Origin: Mycobacterium sp. IS-836
GTDB lineage: Bacteria; Actinomycetota; Actinomycetes; Mycobacteriales; Mycobacteriaceae
Assembly: GCF_001954275.1 (NCBI RefSeq)
Contig: NZ_MBEU01000009.1
Span: 1-64,000 of the forward strand
DNA: 64,000 bases
Direction of reading: 5' to 3'
Shown here: positions 18,290 through 28,346 of the stretch, piece by piece
How the letters are laid out: each line of letters begins with the position of its first letter
Position numbering within the stretch: the first letter of the stretch is position 1
Program-made: the position numbers and the translations under genes
Notes under the pieces: model-generated
The model's database searches: none
Seen by the model: only the letters and a program-made list of their open reading frames with translations
Told to the model about the DNA's origin: nothing

Positions 18290-19846
18290 TCAGCATTTCG
18301 CGCCGCTGGGCGGCGTGGCGCCTCCGATCAGATACGCCGTCACGTAGTCGTCGATGCAGCTGTCGCCCTGGAAGACCACCGTGTGCTGGGTTCCGTCGTA
18401 GGTCAGCAGCGAGCCGCGCAGCTCGTTGGCCAGATCCACCCCGGCCTTGTACGGCGTCGCCGGATCGTGCGTGGTCGACACCACGACGGTCGGCGCCAGA
18501 CCGGGCGCCGTGACGGTATGCGGCTTGGTGGTGGGGGGCACCGGCCAGAACGCGCACGTTCCCAGCGGCGCGTCGCCGGTGAACTTCCCGTAGCTCATGA
18601 ACGGAGCGATCTCCCGGGAACGACGGTCTTCGTCGATCACCTTGGCGCGGTCCGCAATTGGCGGTTGGTCAACGCAATTGATCGCCACGCGCGCGTCGGT
18701 GGCATTGGTGTAGTGGCCGTGCGGGTCGCGGCGCATGTACATGTCGGCAAGCGCGAGCAGGGTGTCCCCGTGGTGGTTGACCAGCTCGGTCAGGCCGTCG
18801 GTCAGGTGATGCCACAGCGTCGGCGAGTACAGCGCCATGATGGTGCCCACGATGGCGTCGCTGTAGCTCAGCCCGCGCGGGTCGTTGGTGGGCATCGGCC
18901 TGCCGATCAGCTGGTTGTTCGGGTCGACCATCGGGTCGATCAGGCTGTGGTAGACGTCGACGGCCTTGGCGGGGTCGGTGCCCAGCGGGCAGGTCGGCTG
19001 CTTGGCGCAGTCCGCGGCGAACGCGTTGAACGCGTCCTGAAATCCCTTGGCCTGACGCAGGTCCGCTTCGATCTGGTCGGCGTTGGGGTCGACGGCGCCG
19101 TCGAGGATCATCGCCCGCACGTTCTGCGGGAAGGCTTCCGCGTAGGCGGAGCCGATCCGGGTGCCGTAGGAGTATCCGAGATAGGTCAGCTTGTCGTCGC
19201 CGACCGCCTTGCGGATGGCGTCGAGATCCTTCGCGACGTTGACGGTGCCGACGTTCGCCAGGAAGCTCTTGCCCATCTTGTCCACGCACCGGCCGACGAA
19301 CTGCTTGGTCTCGTCCTCGATGTGGGCCACGCCCGCCGGGCTGTAGTCGACGTTCGGTTCCGTGCGCAGCCGGTCGTTGTCGGCGTCGGAGTTGCACCAC
19401 AACGCCGGTCGCGACGAGCCCACCCCGCGTGGATCGAACCCGATCAGGTCGAACCGCTCGCGCACCCGCTTCGGCAGCGTCTGGACGAGGCCCAGGGCGG
19501 CCTCGATGCCCGACTCGCCCGGGCCGCCGGGATTGATGACCAGCGACGCGAGCTTGTCCCCCGTCGCGGGGAAGCGAATCATCGCCAGGGTCGCCAAGTC
19601 GCCGTTGGGATCGTTGTAGTCGACCGGCACGGCCAGCTTGCCGCACAGCGCGCCGGTGGGGATCTTGGCTTTCGGGTTGGACGAACGGCACGGCGTCCAT
19701 TCGATCGGCTGGCCCAACTTGGGCCCCGCCATGAGCGGATGCCCGCCCACGACGCGGACGCAGCCCGCGAGGACCAGCGCCACGGCAGCAATCGCCGTCC
19801 AGATCAGCAGCAAGCGCGCGATCATGTCGCGGCGAGACGAACCCAT
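18290..19846 (-). CDS. caeA: Cell-envelope serine protease Hip1/CaeA lipoprotein
   Basis: Carboxylesterase/protease that in M. tuberculosis cleaves GroEL2 and modulates host inflammatory responses. The 518-residue protein has a lipobox (LVLAGC, lipidated Cys29) after a membrane helix. It has the oxyanion segment NPGGPGESG, the nucleophile Ser226 in GYSYGTRIG, DPATPY for the catalytic acid, and TQHTVVF for the catalytic histidine; these correspond to the Ser-Asp-His triad known for Hip1. The ATG at 19846 gives the known N-terminus; the longer open frame from 20236 runs inside the WS/DGAT gene in another frame. It lies 59 bases after the WS/DGAT gene and is probably cotranscribed with it. Confidence 0.93.
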   Translation of the reverse strand: MGSSRRDMIARLLLIWTAIAAVALVLAGCVRVVGGHPLMAGPKLGQPIEWTPCRSSNPKAKIPTGALCGKLAVPVDYNDPNGDLATLAMIRFPATGDKLASLVINPGGPGESGIEAALGLVQTLPKRVRERFDLIGFDPRGVGSSRPALWCNSDADNDRLRTEPNVDYSPAGVAHIEDETKQFVGRCVDKMGKSFLANVGTVNVAKDLDAIRKAVGDDKLTYLGYSYGTRIGSAYAEAFPQNVRAMILDGAVDPNADQIEADLRQAKGFQDAFNAFAADCAKQPTCPLGTDPAKAVDVYHSLIDPMVDPNNQLIGRPMPTNDPRGLSYSDAIVGTIMALYSPTLWHHLTDGLTELVNHHGDTLLALADMYMRRDPHGHYTNATDARVAINCVDQPPIADRAKVIDEDRRSREIAPFMSYGKFTGDAPLGTCAFWPVPPTTKPHTVTAPGLAPTVVVSTTHDPATPYKAGVDLANELRGSLLTYDGTQHTVVFQGDSCIDDYVTAYLIGGATPPSGAKC

Positions 19847-19905
19847 GCCAACATATGCTGCCAGAGCAGGACCGAGTGCCTGATCAGCGGCCGGAGGTCG
19901 GCCCG

Positions 19906-21297
19906 CTAGCCGGCGGCCTCGAGCAGCTCTTCCATCCCCACCGCGAACTCGTCGGCCATCTCCCACAAGTCGGGCAGTAACTCCGGGCACGAGATCAGCC
20001 CGACGTCCAAGTTTCCGCACAGCGACATCACGGTGATGTTGAGACCCGAGCTGTGGAAGATCGGCCCCAACGGGTACATCGCCTTGACGGCGCAGCCGAG
20101 CAGGTACAGCGGAACCTGCGGACCCGGCACGTTGGAGACGACGAGGTTGTGCACCGGCATGCTCTCGGTCAGTCGGGAACTGGCATAGAGCCGCATCGCC
20201 ACGCCGAACACCGCCGGCGCCGCGAACTGCGACCAATCCTGCAACAGCGAAGCGCCGATAGCCGAACTATGTTGCTTGGCAACCGAATTCGCTTCGGCGA
20301 TGGCCTTCAGGCGCTGCACCGGGTCGCTGATCTGGGTGTGCAGACTGGCAAACATGCCCGAAACCTTGTTGCGGCCAGGACGATCGGACTTGCCGTGCAC
20401 CGAGACCGGCACCATCGCCACCAGCGACTCGTCGGGCAGGTCGCCGCGCTCGGCGAGGTATTGCCGAAGCACCCCGGAAACCAACGCCAACACCACGTCG
20501 TTGACCTTGACGCCGAATCGGTTTTTCACCTTCTTGATGTCGTCGAGATCCAATGTGGCGTAAGCGATGTTGCGCCGGCCGTTGATGCTGGCGTTGAAGA
20601 CGGTCCGCGGCGCGGCGAAGGGACGCGCCATCGTCTGACCCTGGCGGGCCTTGCGCAACGTCGAGACGAGCGACGACACCGTGTCGGGCACCGCATTGGC
20701 CAGACGCCACGGCCGGGTGGCGAATCGGTACAACCCGCCCGCGGCGATCTGCCAGGTGCTGGCGCTCCCGACGCCGTCCACCGGATCCGGCGCGGGCGCG
20801 TCGGCCTCGGTGGCGCACAGCTGCGACATGAGGTTGGCGCCGGTGACCCCGTCGACTCCGGAGTGGTGCACCTTCGTCATCACGGCGACGCGCCCGTCGC
20901 GATGGCAATCGGTGCCCGCCACGCCCTCGATGACCCACATCTCCCACAGCGGCCGCTGCCGGTCCAGCGGCAGCGACGCGATGTGCCCGCAGATTTGCGA
21001 CATCTCGTCGCGCCCTCCCGGTGGCGGCAGCCCGATCCGGTGCAGGTGGCGGTCGACGTCGAAGGTGTCGTCGTCCACCCACACCGGGTGATCGAGGTTC
21101 AACGGACTGTTGGCGAGTTTTTCGCGGAATTGCGGCATCGCTTTCAGGCGCAGCGACAGCGCGTCGCGCAGCCGGTCGAAGGTGTAGCCGCCGGGCATCG
21201 TCGAGGTGTCCAGATCGAGGATCGAGCAAACATGCATGGGCTGAGAGGGGGTCTCCAAGTACAAGAAACTGGCGTCGAGTCCGCTGAGCCGCTGCAT
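19906..21297 (-). CDS. Wax ester synthase/diacylglycerol acyltransferase (WS/DGAT, Tgs type)
   Basis: Makes triacylglycerol or wax esters from acyl-CoA. The 463 residues are normal for the family. The active-site motif is HHSGVDG (HHxxxDG), followed by the C-terminal DUF1298 segments ([36 protein letters not shown]). The start ATG 21297 gives the canonical [16 protein letters not shown]-terminus. In M. tuberculosis no tgs gene lies between hip1 and panB, so this is an addition here. Mycobacteria carry many paralogues, so no specific tgs name is given. Confidence 0.9.
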   Translation of the reverse strand: MQRLSGLDASFLYLETPSQPMHVCSILDLDTSTMPGGYTFDRLRDALSLRLKAMPQFREKLANSPLNLDHPVWVDDDTFDVDRHLHRIGLPPPGGRDEMSQICGHIASLPLDRQRPLWEMWVIEGVAGTDCHRDGRVAVMTKVHHSGVDGVTGANLMSQLCATEADAPAPDPVDGVGSASTWQIAAGGLYRFATRPWRLANAVPDTVSSLVSTLRKARQGQTMARPFAAPRTVFNASINGRRNIAYATLDLDDIKKVKNRFGVKVNDVVLALVSGVLRQYLAERGDLPDESLVAMVPVSVHGKSDRPGRNKVSGMFASLHTQISDPVQRLKAIAEANSVAKQHSSAIGASLLQDWSQFAAPAVFGVAMRLYASSRLTESMPVHNLVVSNVPGPQVPLYLLGCAVKAMYPLGPIFHSSGLNITVMSLCGNLDVGLISCPELLPDLWEMADEFAVGMEELLEAAG

Positions 21298-21428
21298 GGC
21301 CTGAATGGTATGTCTCACACTGCCGGGGCGGTGCAATTGCGCAGCCGAGATGGCAGAATGGCACCGTCAAGCGAACCCGGGGACCCTGTGGGGCCACGAG
21401 GATCGACCGACCACTACCAGGGACAATG

Positions 21429-22286
21429 ATGTCTGAGCACAACGTTTACGGTGCAAACTCATCCGCAAACTCGGCCGCCGACGCCAAGCCGCCGACCAAA
21501 ATCCGCACTCATCACTTACAGAAAATGAAGGCCGAGGGCCACAAGTGGGCCATGCTCACGGCCTACGACTACTCGACCGCCCGCATCTTCGACGAGGCCG
21601 GCATCCCGGTTCTGCTGGTCGGGGATTCCGCCGCCAACGTCGTGTACGGCTACGACACCACGGTGCCCGTCTCGGTCGACGAACTGATCCCGCTGGTTCG
21701 CGGCGTCGTCCGGGGGGCGCCGCACGCGCTGGTCGTCGCCGACCTGCCGTTCGGCAGCTACGAAGCCGGACCGAACGCCGCCCTGGCCACCGCCACGCGG
21801 TTCATGAAGGAGGCCGGCGCGCACGCCGTCAAGCTCGAGGGCGGCGAGCGGGTAGCCGAACAGATCGCCTGCCTGACCGCCGCGGGCATCCCGGTGATGG
21901 CGCACATCGGCTTCACCCCGCAAAGCGTGAACAGCCTCGGCGGTTTCCGGGTGCAGGGCCGCGGTGACGGCGCCGAACAAACCATCGCGGATGCGATCGC
22001 CGTCGCGGAAGCCGGAGCGTTCGCCGTAGTGATGGAGATGGTGCCCGCGGAGCTGGCCACCCAGATCACCGGCAAGCTGACCATCCCGACGATCGGGATC
22101 GGCGCCGGCCCCAACTGCGACGCGCAGGTCCTGGTCTGGCAGGACATGGCCGGGATGAGCGGCGGCAAGACCGCTCGGTTCGTCAAGCGGTTCGCCGACG
22201 TGGGCGCCGAATTGCGCCGGGCCGCAACGCAATACGCCCAAGAGGTGGCCAGCGGGGTTTTCCCGGCCGACGAGCACAGCTTCTAG
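21429..22286 (+). CDS. panB: 3-methyl-2-oxobutanoate hydroxymethyltransferase PanB
   Basis: First committed step of pantothenate (vitamin B5/CoA) synthesis: transfers a hydroxymethyl group from methylene-THF to alpha-ketoisovalerate. The 285-residue protein has the Mg-binding and substrate loops ([26 protein letters not shown]), [17 protein letters not shown] and the catalytic region [10 protein letters not shown]. Two consecutive ATGs exist (21426 and 21429); the second gives the usual [10 protein letters not shown] start. It diverges from the WS/DGAT gene. Confidence 0.95.
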   Translation: MSEHNVYGANSSANSAADAKPPTKIRTHHLQKMKAEGHKWAMLTAYDYSTARIFDEAGIPVLLVGDSAANVVYGYDTTVPVSVDELIPLVRGVVRGAPHALVVADLPFGSYEAGPNAALATATRFMKEAGAHAVKLEGGERVAEQIACLTAAGIPVMAHIGFTPQSVNSLGGFRVQGRGDGAEQTIADAIAVAEAGAFAVVMEMVPAELATQITGKLTIPTIGIGAGPNCDAQVLVWQDMAGMSGGKTARFVKRFADVGAELRRAATQYAQEVASGVFPADEHSF

Positions 22287-22359
22287 CATCGGCCTGACCA
22301 TCGCGGGCTTTCCGCCCGCCCGAACCGTCGAACCCGTCACGGCAGCTTCTGCTGAAAAT

Positions 22360-22396
22360 CGTTGTGTGACAACGGTGGTAGGATTTCTCCTATATA
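22360..22396 (+). promoter_or_regulatory. AT-rich promoter with palindrome before the glycoside hydrolase gene
   Basis: The otherwise GC-rich gap holds CGTTGTgtgACAACG (22360-22374), a 6-bp inverted repeat, followed by TATATATAAA (22391-22400). A GTGACA/TATATA promoter with 19-base spacing (22366-22396) could overlap the palindrome, which would then be an operator. A second small inverted repeat, AGGAtttcTCCT, sits between them. Confidence 0.35.
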
Positions 22397-22453
22397 TAAA
22401 CGCGACTCCGTGGGCGGGGGGTTGAACATATAGTCGGCAATCGTGGTTGCTTC

Positions 22454-23614
22454 GTGCACCGCCGAACGGTCTTGAAGTTGCCGCTGCTACTGGCAGGAGG
22501 CACCGCCCTGGCGCGAGCGCCTCGCGCCACCGCACAACCCCTCGACCCGCCGGACTCGGCCCGGTGGTCAACCGACCGCGCCGACCACTGGTATCGAGCG
22601 CAAGGCTGGCTCGTCGGCGCCAACTACGTCACGTCGAACGCCGTCAACCAGCTGGAGATGTTCCAGCCCGACACCTTCAACCCCCTGCGCATCTATCTCG
22701 AGCTGGGCTGGGCCCGGGCCGCCGGATTCAACACCGTGCGGGTGTTCCTGCACGACCAGCTCTGGACCGAGGATCAGCGGGGGTTCCAAGGCCGTCTGGC
22801 CCAGTTCGTCGCCATGGCGGCCGAGCACGGCATCAAACCGCTCTTCGTCTTGCTCGACTCCTGCTGGGACCCGTTCCCGAAAGCCGGCCCGCAGCGCGCC
22901 CCGACGCCCGGCGTCCACAACTCGGGCTGGGTGCAAAGTCCGGGCGCCGAACGGCTCGGCGACCGCGCCTACCTCGACACGCTGCGCGCCTATGTGACTG
23001 GCGTGCTGTCCCAATTCCGCAATGACGACCGGGTTTTGGGTTGGGACCTGTGGAATGAGCCCGACAATCCCTCGCGCCACTATGGGTCCGTCGAGAGGCC
23101 GGACAAGGTGGAGCTGGTCGCGGACTTGCTTCCGCAGGTTTTCGCGTGGGCGCGTTCGGTTGATCCCGTTCAACCGCTGACGAGTGCGGTCTGGCAGGGC
23201 GAGTGGCCGGACGCCGGTAGTACCGACGTCATCAGCCGGATCCAGCTCGACAACTCCGACATCCTCACATTCCACTCCTACGGCGCACCGGTGGACTTCG
23301 AGAGGCGCATCGACGATCTCGCCTCGGGGGACCGACCGATCCTCTGCACCGAGTACCTGGCCCGGCCCCTGGGCAGCACCGTTGCGGAGATCCTGCCAAT
23401 CGCCAAACGCTACAAGGTTGGTGCGATCAATTGGGGACTCGTCGCGGGGAAGACTCAAACCTACTTGCCCTGGGACTCGTGGGATCACCCGTACTCGGCG
23501 ATTCCGGATGTCTGGTTTCACGATCTGCTGCAACACGATGGACGGCCGTTTCAGGACGACGAAATCCAAGCGATTCGTCAGCTCAACGGCCTGGCGATGC
23601 ACCTCCGCCCTTAG
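22454..23614 (+). CDS. Tat-exported GH5-like glycoside hydrolase
   Basis: Predicted secreted (beta/alpha)8 glycosidase of clan GH-A, 386 residues. It begins with a twin-arginine signal (HRRTVLKLPLLLAGG, cleavage near RATA). The likely acid/base glutamate is in GWDLWNEPDN and the likely nucleophile in ILCTEYLAR, the order and spacing of GH5-type enzymes. The polysaccharide substrate is unknown; beta-mannan or beta-glucan are typical. The start is GTG 22454, the only one that includes the Arg-Arg motif. The gene is an addition between panB and the Rv2226 orthologue. Confidence 0.75.
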   Translation: MHRRTVLKLPLLLAGGTALARAPRATAQPLDPPDSARWSTDRADHWYRAQGWLVGANYVTSNAVNQLEMFQPDTFNPLRIYLELGWARAAGFNTVRVFLHDQLWTEDQRGFQGRLAQFVAMAAEHGIKPLFVLLDSCWDPFPKAGPQRAPTPGVHNSGWVQSPGAERLGDRAYLDTLRAYVTGVLSQFRNDDRVLGWDLWNEPDNPSRHYGSVERPDKVELVADLLPQVFAWARSVDPVQPLTSAVWQGEWPDAGSTDVISRIQLDNSDILTFHSYGAPVDFERRIDDLASGDRPILCTEYLARPLGSTVAEILPIAKRYKVGAINWGLVAGKTQTYLPWDSWDHPYSAIPDVWFHDLLQHDGRPFQDDEIQAIRQLNGLAMHLRP

Positions 23615-23714
23615 GGCCGCGTAAGCGCGCCACCGCGGTGTGGCAATCTGTGTGTGCCGGGCCGCGAGCGCCGACGACCTTTTGACAGCGCAGCAACGCG
23701 CAACGGAGCCGAAA

Positions 23715-25265
23715 ATGCCTGCAGAAGCGCAAAACACCTCCCGCTATCTGGAGGTGGAGCGCAAGTTCGACGTCGTCGAATCCACGGTGTCGCCATCGTT
23801 CGAGGGCATCGCGGCGGTGGCTCACGTCCAGAAATCGCCGACCCAATCGTTGGATGCGGTGTACTTCGACACCCCGTCGCATGACCTGGCGCGGCACAAG
23901 ATCACGCTGCGGCGCCGCACCGGTGGGCACGACGCGGGCTGGCACCTGAAGTTGCCGGCCGGACCCGATGCGCGCACCGAGATCCGGGCGCCGCTGGGCA
24001 CATCCGACCCGACGGCCGCCGACACCGTGCCGGGCGAGTTGGTTGACGTTGTGCTCGCGATCGTTCGCGACCGCCCGATCGAGCCGGTCGCGCGCATCGC
24101 CACCCAGCGGGAAAGCCAGCTGCTCTACAGCGCCGACGGCACCGCGCTGGCGGAGTTCAGCAATGACCACGTCACGGCCTGGTCGGGCGGCGCGGCCGCG
24201 GACGCCGGCTCGGCCCCGGCCGAACAGGAGTGGCGCGAGTGGGAACTCGAACTCGTCGCCGGGAACGGCGCCGCCGACGCCTCGTTGTTGAGCCGGCTGA
24301 GCAATCGGTTGCTCGACGCGGGTGCCGCGCCGGCCGGCCACGGCTCGAAGTTGGCGCGAGTGCTGGGCGCGACGTTGCCGGCCAACGGCAGCCGGCCGCC
24401 CGACGACCCCGTGCACCGCGCGGTGGCCGAACAGGTTGACGAGCTGTTGGCGTGGGACCGCGCCGTGCGCGCCGACGTCGACGACGCCGTGCACCAGATG
24501 CGGGTGACCACCCGCAAGATCCGCAGCCTGCTGCGGGAATCGCCGGAGTCCTTCGGGTTGTCCGACGGCGCCTGGATCCTCGACGAGCTGCGCGAGTTGG
24601 CCGGTGTGCTGGGCGTGGCGCGCGACGCCGAGGTGCTCGGGCAGCGCTACGAGCAGGAGCTGAACCGGTTGGCGCCGGAGCTGGTGCGCGGGCCCATTTG
24701 GGAACGTCTGGTCGAGGGCGCCCGCCGCCGCTACCAGACGGGGCTGCGGCGATCGTTGATTGCGATGCGCTCGCAGCGATACTTCCGTCTACTCGACGCC
24801 CTCGATGCGCTGGTGGCCGAGGTCCCGGCGCCCGCGTCCGGTGCGGAATCGCATGCGATAACCATCGAGCGCGCCTACAAGAAGGTGCGGAAGGCGGCCA
24901 ACACCGCGGCCGAACTGGATCAAGTCGATCAGACCGACCAGGAGTACGAGCATCATCGCGACGAGGCGCTGCACCGGATCCGCAAGCGCGCCAAGCGACT
25001 TCGCTACACCGCGGCGGCCACCGGCGACGACGAGGTGTCCAAGCAGGCCAAGGCCATCCAGACGCTGCTCGGTGATCACCAGGACAGCGTGGTCAGCCGC
25101 GAGCATCTGAACCAACAAGCCAACGCCGCACACGTCGCCGGCGAGGACACCTTCACCTACGGTCTGCTCTATCAGCAGGAGGCCGAGCTGGCCGAGCGTT
25201 GCCGCCAGCAGCTCGACGACGCGCTACGCAAGCTCGCCAAGTCGGTGCGCAGAGCCCGCGAATGA
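23715..25265 (+). CDS. CYTH-CHAD domain protein, Rv2226 orthologue
   Basis: 516-residue protein with an N-terminal CYTH (triphosphate tunnel) domain and a C-terminal CHAD domain. The CYTH signature is YLEVERKFDV at the start; basic and acidic strands follow (HKITLRRRTGGHDAGWHLKLP). CHAD shows its conserved histidine repeats (DAVHQMRVTTRKIRSLLR and DEALHRIRKRAKRLRY). CYTH proteins act on triphosphates or polyphosphate, and CHAD domains bind polyphosphate; the exact activity here is unproven. The ATG at 23715 has a GGAG site; the frame is open from 23640 without support. Confidence 0.9.
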   Translation: MPAEAQNTSRYLEVERKFDVVESTVSPSFEGIAAVAHVQKSPTQSLDAVYFDTPSHDLARHKITLRRRTGGHDAGWHLKLPAGPDARTEIRAPLGTSDPTAADTVPGELVDVVLAIVRDRPIEPVARIATQRESQLLYSADGTALAEFSNDHVTAWSGGAAADAGSAPAEQEWREWELELVAGNGAADASLLSRLSNRLLDAGAAPAGHGSKLARVLGATLPANGSRPPDDPVHRAVAEQVDELLAWDRAVRADVDDAVHQMRVTTRKIRSLLRESPESFGLSDGAWILDELRELAGVLGVARDAEVLGQRYEQELNRLAPELVRGPIWERLVEGARRRYQTGLRRSLIAMRSQRYFRLLDALDALVAEVPAPASGAESHAITIERAYKKVRKAANTAAELDQVDQTDQEYEHHRDEALHRIRKRAKRLRYTAAATGDDEVSKQAKAIQTLLGDHQDSVVSREHLNQQANAAHVAGEDTFTYGLLYQQEAELAERCRQQLDDALRKLAKSVRRARE

Positions 25266-25270
25266 GGCCG

Positions 25271-25282
25271 CGCCCCTAAGGG

Positions 25283-25285
<3 letters not shown>
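25271..25285. terminator. Short hairpin between the CYTH-CHAD gene and rnpB
   Basis: CGCCCC (25271-25276) and GGGGCG (25280-25285) form a 6-bp stem with a TAA loop, 5 bases after the CYTH-CHAD stop. It touches the 3' end of the oppositely oriented RNase P RNA, so it could end transcripts from both sides. Confidence 0.45.
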
Positions 25286-25690
<405 letters not shown>

Positions 25691-25697
25691 ACGATCC

Positions 25698-25726
25698 ACG
25701 GTACTCGCAGCGGAATCTGCTGGCCA
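25698..25726 (-). promoter_or_regulatory. Candidate rnpB promoter
   Basis: On the minus strand, TGGCCA (25726-25721) and TACCGT (25703-25698) are separated by 17 bases and lie 7 bases upstream of the RNase P RNA 5' end. TACCGT fits the mycobacterial TANNNT -10 pattern. Confidence 0.45.
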
Positions 25727-25796
25727 GCGGCGTTTGTCCATTACGCCATTTATTCAATCATTGCCTAATTAGCGACGTTGGTGTCACGCTGACCGC

Positions 25797-26966
25797 ATGA
25801 CAGAAACCGAAGGGTATGTCGATCAGGCGTACATGGGAATCGCCGAGCCCCAGCCGATGTACAAGGCGTTGCGCGAATCCACCCCGGTGTTCCGAGGCCC
25901 GACGGCGGTGGTTCTCAGCCGCCTGGCCGACATCGAGATGGCGCTCAAGCACACCGAGCTGTTCTCGTCGAACATGGACGCCGTCGACCTCGGCAACGTC
26001 CGACCGATGATCCCGCTGCAAATCGACCCGCCCGACCATGCGAAGTACCGCCGCATCCTCGATCCGTTGTTCACCCCGCGAGAAATGGCCCGGCGCGAGC
26101 CCCGCGTCAGCGAGCTGGTCAACGAGATGATCGACCGCTTCGCCGGCCGGGGCGAATGCGACTTCCACGAAGAGTTCGCCGTTCCCCTCCCCTGCACCGT
26201 CTTCCTGCAATTGCTCGGTCTGCCGCTGGAGGACCTCGACCAGTTCCTGGAGTGGAAGGACGGCATCATCCGGCCGGAGGGCGACTCGGGCTTCGACCGC
26301 CGCCACGACACCTGTGCGGGCACGGCGCAACAGATCTACGACTATTTCGACCGCGCCATCGACGACCACATCGCCAGCCCGCGCGACGACGTGCTCTCCG
26401 CCATGATCGCCGCGAACGTGGAAGGTAGACCGCTAACGCGCGAGGAGCTCCTCGACATCTGCATCCTGTTCCTCATCGCGGGGCTGGACACGGTGACCGA
26501 CTCGCTCGACTGCTTTTTCGTGTACCTGGCGTGCCATCCCGACCACCGTCGTCAGCTCGTCGAGCAGCCCGACATCCTGCCGAGCGCCATCGAGGAGTTG
26601 TTGCGCTGGGAGACCCCGGTGCCGGGTGTGGCCCGCGTCTGCATCCAGGACACCGAGGTGGGCGGTTGCCCGATCAGCAAGGGCGAACGGATCAGCCCGC
26701 TGCTCGGCGCGGCCAACACCGACCCCGCCGAATTCCCCGACCCGGAGCTCGTCGACTTCAACCGCAGCCCAAACCGGCACCGCGCGTTCGGCGGCGGACC
26801 GCACCGCTGCCTCGGATCGCACCTGGCCCGCATGGAGCTACGGGTGGCACTGCGCGAATTCCACCGGCGCATCCCGGACTACGAGATCAGGCCGGGCGCG
26901 CAGCTGACCTACACCGCAGCGCTGCGGTCGGTGGAGTCGCTGCCGCTGGTATTCCCGGTGTCATGA
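25797..26966 (+). CDS. Cytochrome P450
   Basis: Soluble bacterial-type P450 monooxygenase of 389 residues. The I-helix oxygen-activation motif is AGLDTVTDS, the K-helix ExxR is EELLR, and the heme loop is FGGGPHRCLGSHLAR with Cys as proximal ligand. The CYP family cannot be assigned by eye. The stop overlaps the ferredoxin start by 4 bases (ATGA), so the two are coupled and the ferredoxin is its probable electron donor. ADH and ALDH genes next door suggest stepwise oxidation of a hydroxylated product. It starts the accessory island. Confidence 0.93.
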   Translation: MTETEGYVDQAYMGIAEPQPMYKALRESTPVFRGPTAVVLSRLADIEMALKHTELFSSNMDAVDLGNVRPMIPLQIDPPDHAKYRRILDPLFTPREMARREPRVSELVNEMIDRFAGRGECDFHEEFAVPLPCTVFLQLLGLPLEDLDQFLEWKDGIIRPEGDSGFDRRHDTCAGTAQQIYDYFDRAIDDHIASPRDDVLSAMIAANVEGRPLTREELLDICILFLIAGLDTVTDSLDCFFVYLACHPDHRRQLVEQPDILPSAIEELLRWETPVPGVARVCIQDTEVGGCPISKGERISPLLGAANTDPAEFPDPELVDFNRSPNRHRAFGGGPHRCLGSHLARMELRVALREFHRRIPDYEIRPGAQLTYTAALRSVESLPLVFPVS

Positions 26967-27157
26967 CCCGCGTGTCGGTTGACGCCGAGCGCTGCACGGG
27001 GCACGGCCGCTGTTACACGTTGGCGCCTGACGTCTACGACGCGGACGAGGTAGGTCACTGCGTCGTGCTCGTCGAAGACGTCTCCGGCGACCTCGAAGCA
27101 CAGGCCGCCGTCGGCGAGCAGAACTGCCCGGAGCAGGCAATCACGTTGTCTCGCTGA
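26963..27157 (+). CDS. 3Fe-4S-type ferredoxin
   Basis: 64-residue electron carrier for the preceding P450. Cluster ligands appear as C-x2-H-x2-C (ERCTGHGRCYTL) and a third cysteine in NCPEQA; the histidine in place of the second cysteine is typical of P450-partner ferredoxins in mycobacteria. Start ATG 26963 overlaps the P450 stop. Confidence 0.9.
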   Translation: MTRVSVDAERCTGHGRCYTLAPDVYDADEVGHCVVLVEDVSGDLEAQAAVGEQNCPEQAITLSR

Positions 27158-27172
27158 GTATTTCAGCGATAT

Positions 27173-28255
27173 TTAGGCGAAGCAGACGACGCTGCGCGCC
27201 CCGCGCCCTGCGGTCATGTCGGTGAAGGCCGCCTCGACGTCCTCGATGCCGATCCGCCGCGTCACCAGCGCCTCGAGATCGAGGCGGCCACGCTGGGCGA
27301 GCTCGGCGAGCACCGGGATGTCGCGGGTCGGATCGCTGGCGCCGTAGACGCTGCCCTGAATCGTCTTGCCGTCGGCCATCAACGACAGCGCGGGAAACGT
27401 CACCTCCTCCGCGATCCCGGCCGCGCCGACCAACGTGACCTTGCCGCCGCGGCGGGTGGCCTCGTAGGCGGCGCGCATCGTGGCGGGCTTGCCGACCACC
27501 TCGATTCCGTGATCGACCCCGGCGCCGCCGGTGAGGTCGAGCACCGCCTTGGGCAGGTCGACGTCACTCGCGTCGACGGTGTCGGTCGCGCCGTTGGCCA
27601 CGGCGGCGGGGAGTTGGGCGGCGACCCGGTCGGCGGCGATGATCCGCGACGCGCCCGCCAGCCGCGCCCCCTGGATCGCGGCCAAACCCACACCGCCGCA
27701 ACCGATCACGAGCACGCTCTCCCCCGGCCGCACGGCCGCCGTGCGCATCACCGCGCCGACCCCGGTGGTGACACCGCAGCCCAGCAGCGCGGCAAGGTCG
27801 AGCGGCAGCGACTCGTCGACCGGCACCACCGCCGCCGCCGGGAGCAGAGTCTGCTCGGCCAGCGACCCCACGCCCATGCCAGGCCACACCGGCCCGCCGG
27901 CGCTCTCCGCGTACGGATCACCGTAGGCGTGGTCGTAGCCGTGCGCGCACAGCTGGGCCTCCCCGCGCAGGCAATGCGGGCAGGCCCGGCAGGGTACGTT
28001 CCACGTCAGCACGACGTGGTCACCTGGGCTCACGGTGGTGACGTCGTCGCCGACCTCGGCGACGATTCCGGCGCCCTCATGGCCGAGCGTCGACGGCAGC
28101 AGCGTCGGTATCGACCCGTCGCGCAGCGACAGGTCGCTGTGGCAGACGCCGCTGGCGCGCAGTTGCACCCGCACCTCCTGCTTGCCGAGGGGCCGTAGTG
28201 ACAGTTCCTCCAGCGCGGTGGGCTGTCCGACCTCGCGCAGCACGACGGCTTTCAT
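27173..28255 (-). CDS. Zinc-dependent alcohol dehydrogenase (MDR family)
   Basis: Medium-chain NAD(P)-dependent alcohol dehydrogenase of 360 residues. Catalytic zinc ligands are in GVCHSDLS and LGHEGAGIV. The four-cysteine structural zinc lobe is intact (CRACPHCLRGEAQLC), and the nucleotide-binding motif is VIGCGGVGLAAIQGARLAG. It converges with the P450-ferredoxin pair (16-base gap) and diverges from the ALDH gene, with which it probably oxidises an alcohol to an acid. Confidence 0.9.
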   Translation of the reverse strand: MKAVVLREVGQPTALEELSLRPLGKQEVRVQLRASGVCHSDLSLRDGSIPTLLPSTLGHEGAGIVAEVGDDVTTVSPGDHVVLTWNVPCRACPHCLRGEAQLCAHGYDHAYGDPYAESAGGPVWPGMGVGSLAEQTLLPAAAVVPVDESLPLDLAALLGCGVTTGVGAVMRTAAVRPGESVLVIGCGGVGLAAIQGARLAGASRIIAADRVAAQLPAAVANGATDTVDASDVDLPKAVLDLTGGAGVDHGIEVVGKPATMRAAYEATRRGGKVTLVGAAGIAEEVTFPALSLMADGKTIQGSVYGASDPTRDIPVLAELAQRGRLDLEALVTRRIGIEDVEAAFTDMTAGRGARSVVCFA

Positions 28256-28346
28256 GGGACGGCCGCCTTCATGAAACCCATGCTGTGATCCACGTCATAT
28301 CGACTTACGATGGCGGGACATCCGCACCGGGTCAAGGGAGACGGGC

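Noticed and set aside
17936..19909. A 657-codon plus-strand open frame opposite the Hip1 and Rv2223c-like genes
   Set aside because: Low-complexity Arg/Val/Gly-rich product with no signal or domain; the minus-strand proteases are clear.
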